The notes beneath the pieces are model-generated. The model saw only the letters and a program-made list of their open reading frames with translations, was not told where the DNA came from and did not search any database. 11,889 nucleotides of DNA from Goniomonas avonlea. Its lineage: Eukaryota > Cryptophyceae > Goniomonadida > Goniomonadaceae. How positions within the stretch are numbered: the first letter of the stretch is position 1; each line of letters starts with the position of its first letter. This document shows, in pieces, positions 7,828-11,889 of this stretch. The DNA is taken from positions 1-11,889 of the forward strand of contig QUTJ01031459.1 of assembly GCA_003573635.1 (NCBI GenBank). Direction: 5' to 3'. Made by a program: the position numbers and the translations under genes.

Positions 7828-10800
7828 ATGAACCGACGAACCATGGCGAGGCTTTGGTCGCGATACCGGTACTTGGGGCTCTGCGTCTTGATGTCATTTC
7901 TCGCGTGTATGAGCGCGGCGGAGACAGATGATGCAGAGGCCCTGCGTGCGGCAGCGGCACAGGGATTAGTCCCTCCGCTTGATGATGAATCTGAGCACGC
8001 ACCCGTGCCAAGAGGCACCGCTTACGTCCCGGATGAGAGCAACCTCAAAAATCGGGAATGGTTCCAAAACGCAAAGTTCGGCTTGTTCATCCATGTGAGT
8101 TGCAGAGTTGTTACTCGCTGGATGTTTGTTGAAACGTCGTCAGTGGGGCGTGTACAGTCTTCTTGGGAACGGCGAGTGGGTAATGGAGACGCACCACATC
8201 AACATTAGCCAGTACGAAGAATATGCGAAGGAGTTCAACCCCGTCAAGTTTGTGGCGGACCAGTGGGTTTCGTTGGCTAAAGCCGCTGGCATGCGGTACA
8301 TTACTGTCACATCTAAGCACCACGATGGCTTGGTGAACGTGAACGTCAAGTGTGCGTCCAGCTGACCCACTGTAACAGGCAATGTGGGCAACGAAACTGT
8401 CGAAATGGAACATTGTTGACGCGACCGCATTTGGACGTGATGTCATTGCAGAGTTGGCCCAGGCCTGCAGGAAACAGGTGTTTTGTCTGTCCAATTTACG
8501 TCGTGGCCCTGGTTGACCGGTTTTCCGCGTAGGGTCTCCGTCTCTTCATCTACCACAGTCATCTGGTAAGAACTTTTCGTTTTTGTACGATTCTTACAGG
8601 TTATTCTCCACAAGGATTGGCACCATCCCGATTATTACCCCCTTGGATGGACAGGACACCACGCAAAGAGACCCGAAGGAGGTGTGTCCAAACAAAGGGA
8701 GTTAGTTGCCTTAACTAAACGAGCACCCTCCCTCAAGCCCTTTGAGACTTCACTTTCCCCAAGATAACCCAAATGCGGATTCACACTCTGCAGGTGATTT
8801 TGATGTCTATCTTGACTACATGGACGGTCAGCTCCGTGAGCTGCTAACAAATTACGGGAAACTTGCAGGCATTTGGTTTGATGGCTGGTATGTTTTGATT
8901 TGTTTTCATCCCAGAAGTGGCCCGAATGATGGATGATTTGATGAAGTCAAATTCTCTTGAGATGATGGATCCACCAATATTCGGTCTTCCCTTCTCCCTT
9001 CTCCCGCGATATGAGGGTTCCCCGCTACGAGTCACGCTGCTGCAGGTGGGACAAGGTCCAAGCAGACTGGGGTCTCGAGCAGACGTATGGCATGATTCAT
9101 CAGCTGCAGCCCTGGGCCATGGTGGGGAACAACCACCACCAGCCTCCGTTTGACGGAGAAGACTTTCAGATGTGGTGCGGCTCCTGCTTCGGGTTTGAAA
9201 ACCGCCCCCAGAGAGCGAGCGAGGGAGAGCGGGGGAGGGGGGGGGCAGAGGCAGAGGCAGGGGCAGAGACAGCGACAGAGACAGAGATTAAACAACACAC
9301 ACAGCGAGAGATGTGGGTGGGAAGCAGAGTGAGGACACAGGGGGCGTGAGAGGGGAGGGACAAAGGCCACCCACATCTCCTGTGTCTTGGTGCCTAGTGA
9401 AAAGTCCCAATCTTGTAATGAAACGCATTCGAACCCCCAGTTGTACACATCTCTCTCTGTGTGTGTATGATATCTGTGTGGGGGAGTGGAGTGGGGGGGG
9501 TGCCACGCAAGTGCGACAGGCGGAGGGCCCGGGGGGGGTGGGGGTGGAAGGGGTACTGTGTGCGTGTGAGCCTGAAAGATACCTGCAGGGAAAAGGACCT
9601 TCCAGGGCAAAACACAGCCGGATATTCTGGTCATTCTCGGGTAGCTCAGAACTTGCCGTTGGAAACCTGTGATACCATCGCGGCCGATAAGTCTTGGGGA
9701 TACACGCGCAATCATGTATGCCGTCCTCCCCACCCTGCAGCCACCCCCATGCTCAGTGCCCAAATACCTCCTCCTCAAGACTTATCATTATCAGAGTGGC
9801 GCACGACACAAGCATCACAGCCCAATAACTTCTCCGACTGTAGCATGGGGCTGCAATCGTGCAAGCCGTTGTTACATTCGTAGAGTTAATTAAGGGATGT
9901 GCCACGTGCGCATCAAAAGTGCGTCAACGGGTGTCAAACTACACACAGGACAAACATCACAGCGCGCTGCACACGTGGCGCACACACAGACACTGCACAC
10001 ACACACACACACACTTCTGCGAAACAAATTGAGATGTTGTGATCTTCTTCCACACTGTGTGTGCTATGATCTCCTTCCGCCCCTCACTCTCTCGCACCGT
10101 GGTTATGACAGTTGCAGCCGTTACGTAACGTGACACTTGCCTTCGCGTGCTGTGATTGTGATGTGACTGAGATGATTTGGGTAACAGACAGTGACCGCGA
10201 CGTGGAGACACAGTGACAGTGACGACGAGACTGTGGAAGTGGCTGCGACTGCGACTGTGGAGATAAAGAGAGAGGGAAGCCAAGGAAGAGAGAACGGAAA
10301 GAGAGAGCACCAGGCGAGAAACGTCTGCCTGTGGACAGACCGTGACACCGACGCTGGCAGGAAGCTAAGAGCTTGCGTGACGTGATTCACATGCTCGTCC
10401 GTGCTGCTGGGCACAATGCAAACTTCCTACTGAACGTTGGGCCGATGCCAACAGGTGGTTTGTCTTTGCCTCTCCCTTCCCCGTCACTGACTCTGCATCT
10501 CTCTGTGGACACACTGCTACACACACACACTATCTCACACACAATCACACTCACACACAATCACACACACGCACATCACACACATTATTAAGTTGGATAA
10601 GCGATCTCGTTATTCAACGTTGTCTTCATCGTCACGGTTGTCGTCGTGGACAACACGTCCAGTGATTGCTGTCAGACTGTCAGACTGAGACTGTGTGTGC
10701 GTGTGTGGCCCAGAGAGCGACAGACGACACACACTGAGAGAGGGGGGGGGGGACGCATACACACATTCGCTCGCGCATCCACAGAGTCGATTGCTATGGT

Positions 10801-11417
10801 GTTTTGAATTGGGCAAGGGGAATTCACGCCATGTGCTCCACGGGGCGAGATCGGATTCGAATAGCCTGAGACTATCGTAGATCGCGAGAGCTCGGGATAG
10901 TCTTCTCCGAGCATAACGACCCCCCTCGAGTGCCACTCGATACACTTGAAACAGACGCTGGAAGGAATGCGGGTGGGAGGGAAAGTGTCGATTAGAGCAG
11001 AATTCTGCGCTACCCAGCGCGTTACCGACAGCATCGGTTCCACCAGGCCAAGGCAAGGCTTCTCGTGGGACCCACAGATTTGGGAATAAGATTTCGAGTG
11101 TTATCTCAGACTAAGGCTCCGCTGCTTAGATAGACGTCAGATAGACATCGATCCGAAATCCAACCCTCACGAATCCTTGAGAGTTCGCAGCTTCCTGTAC
11201 TTAGTCGATTCTCGAACAAGGAGAGCCGACTCGGAGAGGGAGATGCGAACTCGTAGCTGCAGACGTGAATTCTGTAGACATTGACACGTCTCGGCCGACA
11301 CACCGAGAGAGAAAGGATCCCTCCGCTGTGACAGCATGTTGACCGGTGTGCTGGTGCAGGGGAGATTCAACCAGAGTTCCAGCACAGGCTGCGGGAGGTT
11401 GGTCAATGGATGTCCCG
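7828..11417 (+). CDS. Secreted alpha-L-fucosidase, glycoside hydrolase family 29, 3' end beyond window
   Basis: Exons: 7828-8094, 8144-8332, 8379-8477, 8533-8565, 8615-8681, 8794-8887, 9046-9174, 9589-9715, 10361-10454, 11360-11417. They give 385 codons plus 2 nt, with all introns GT-AG and phase-consistent. The enzyme is expected to hydrolyse terminal alpha-L-fucose from glycans with retention of configuration. Motifs, numbered from the first ATG: signal peptide about 1-30; FGLFIHWGVYSLLG at 83-96, with HWG split across exons 1/2; SKHHDGL at 146-152; DWHHPDYYPLG at 197-207; GIWFDGW at 244-250, where D248 fits the GH29 nucleophile; GNNHHQPPF at 277-285; GEDFQMW-EKDLPG near 287-299; LLNVGPMPTGEIQPEF near 358-373. 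The style (HHPDY, GNNHH, LPLETCDT) resembles bacterial GH29 enzymes more than animal lysosomal FUCA1. The ATG at 7843 has a better Kozak context (ACCATGG) and still leaves a full signal peptide, so it may be the real start. The last exon seen ends mid-codon at a good donor, and the C-terminal part lies past 11889. Confidence 0.93.
9175..9588. other. Fucosidase intron 7, G-rich low complexity
   Basis: A 414-nt intron between ATG TG|gtgcgg and cctgcag|G GAA. It contains GA/GC-rich imperfect hexamers (GCAGAG, CAGAGA) near 9230-9290, a GT stretch near 9460 and several G runs. No gene is seen in it. Confidence 0.8.
9716..10360. other. Fucosidase intron 8, no gene seen
   Basis: A 645-nt intron. 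The flanking exons join without loss of conserved sequence (WGYTRNH to EAKSLRDVIHML), so no exon is missing. Contents include a CA microsatellite at about 9995-10013 and short GTGACAGTGACGA-like repeats near 10210-10260. Confidence 0.75.
10455..11359. other. Fucosidase intron 9, no convincing gene
   Basis: A 905-nt intron flanked by CCA ACA G|gtggtt and ggtgcag|GG GAG ATT. It holds CA-rich repeats at 10518-10588, a poly-G run near 10743-10752, and about 550 nt of ordinary-complexity DNA (10800-11350) in which I find no family-like exon on either strand. Confidence 0.7.
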
Positions 11418-11889
11418 GTGAGTGCGCACGGTGTGACCCGCACGGGGTTGACACCAGCGTGACCCGCACGGTGACTGTCAGTGTGACCAATCAGTGTGAC
11501 CCGCACGGGGGTGACTGTCAGTGTGACCCGCACGGTGACTGTCAGTGTGGCCAATCAGTGTGACCCGCACGGGGGTGACTGTCAGTGTGACCCGCACGGG
11601 GTTCGCCTGAGTCGTTTGTCCGCTTTTCTGTGCTCTGGGTGTCGTGCGTGTGTGAGCAACGCTTCCTCCTCCCCTCCTCGCTCTCCTCTCTTCACTCCTC
11701 CCTTTCTCTCCTACCCCCCTCTCCTCTCCCCGGACTCCCTATTTCATTCAGTTCATTTGATTACACAAGGAGATTTTTTCATACGCCTCGTAAAAACACA
11801 AGGAGGCACGAGCAAACGAGGAACATGCCTGTCTCTCCCCACCATAGCGCAACCACCGCCCTCTCTCTCCCCTCCGCCCTCGCCGTCCT
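11418..11889. other. Start of fucosidase intron 10, running off the window
   Basis: The donor gtgagt follows exon 10. After the minisatellite there is a long C/T tract (about 11664-11740) and a short repeat ACACAAGGAG at 11763 and 11797. I found no exon encoding the expected C-terminal part of GH29, so the next exon should be beyond 11889. Confidence 0.65.
11433..11601. repeat. Minisatellite with 64-bp higher-order period in fucosidase intron 10
   Basis: The core GTGACCCGCACGG starts at 11433, 11459, 11496, 11523, 11560 and 11587. The spacing is 26, then 37, 27, 37, 27. The alternating 37- and 27-bp units form a 64-bp higher-order repeat. The long unit carries an extra GTGACCAATCAGT-type segment. 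The region lies just after the last visible fucosidase exon. Confidence 0.9.

Noticed and set aside
9032-9778. Minus-strand 248-aa open frame
   Set aside because: Low-complexity Pro/Cys/Leu reading of G-rich intron 7, antisense to fucosidase exons 7 and 8.
10610-11056. Minus-strand 148-aa open frame in fucosidase intron 9
   Set aside because: No family motifs, half of it is CA/GT repeat translation, and there is no splice or promoter support.
11433-11601. CRISPR-like array
   Set aside because: The spacers are themselves repeated and the sequence lies in a eukaryotic intron; it is a minisatellite.

Overview
The window is nuclear DNA from an intron-rich eukaryote. Two spliced genes can be rebuilt by hand from GT-AG introns whose phases agree at every junction. 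They diverge from a 92-bp gap. The intergenic and intronic DNA is full of CA/GT, GA/CT and poly-G/poly-C tracts and small minisatellites. I cannot name the organism. The gene content (a DEX1-like FG-GAP membrane protein beside a bacterial-style GH29 fucosidase), short introns and G-rich low-complexity DNA suggest a unicellular eukaryote such as a choanoflagellate or stramenopile. This is inference only.

Layout. 1-680: repeat-rich DNA, probably including the 3' end of the next gene. 681-1343 (-): a probable two-exon gene of unknown function (203 aa). 1344-2207: intergenic, or undetected upstream exons, with a 29-bp tandem repeat. 2208-7735 (-): a complete 16-exon gene for an 891-residue type I membrane protein. 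It has a signal peptide, seven DxDxDG-type FG-GAP/VCBS calcium-binding repeats and one C-terminal transmembrane helix, and it follows the domain plan of plant DEX1 (DEFECTIVE IN EXINE FORMATION 1). One exon carries a 12-bp minisatellite encoding ten tandem HEGD tetrapeptides. 7736-7827: compact shared promoter with the palindrome CCGTTAACGG. 7828-11417 (+): ten exons (385 codons plus 2 nt) of a secreted alpha-L-fucosidase of family GH29, running off the right edge. 11418-11889: start of the next fucosidase intron, with a 64-bp higher-order minisatellite.

How the genes may work together. Both divergent genes encode secretory-pathway proteins and share a tiny promoter, so they are probably co-expressed. 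One is a predicted calcium-dependent surface or endomembrane protein. The other is a predicted glycosidase that removes fucose from glycans. A shared role in matrix or cell-surface glycan handling is a hypothesis, not something the sequence proves.

The main points for a second look are: the HEGD repeat; the bacterial-looking fucosidase broken up by introns; intron lengths that are uniformly 43-55 nt for the first four introns of both genes and much longer, repeat-filled beyond; a strong GTG (often GTGCG) splice-donor preference; and an interspersed repeat carried in intronic or intergenic DNA.
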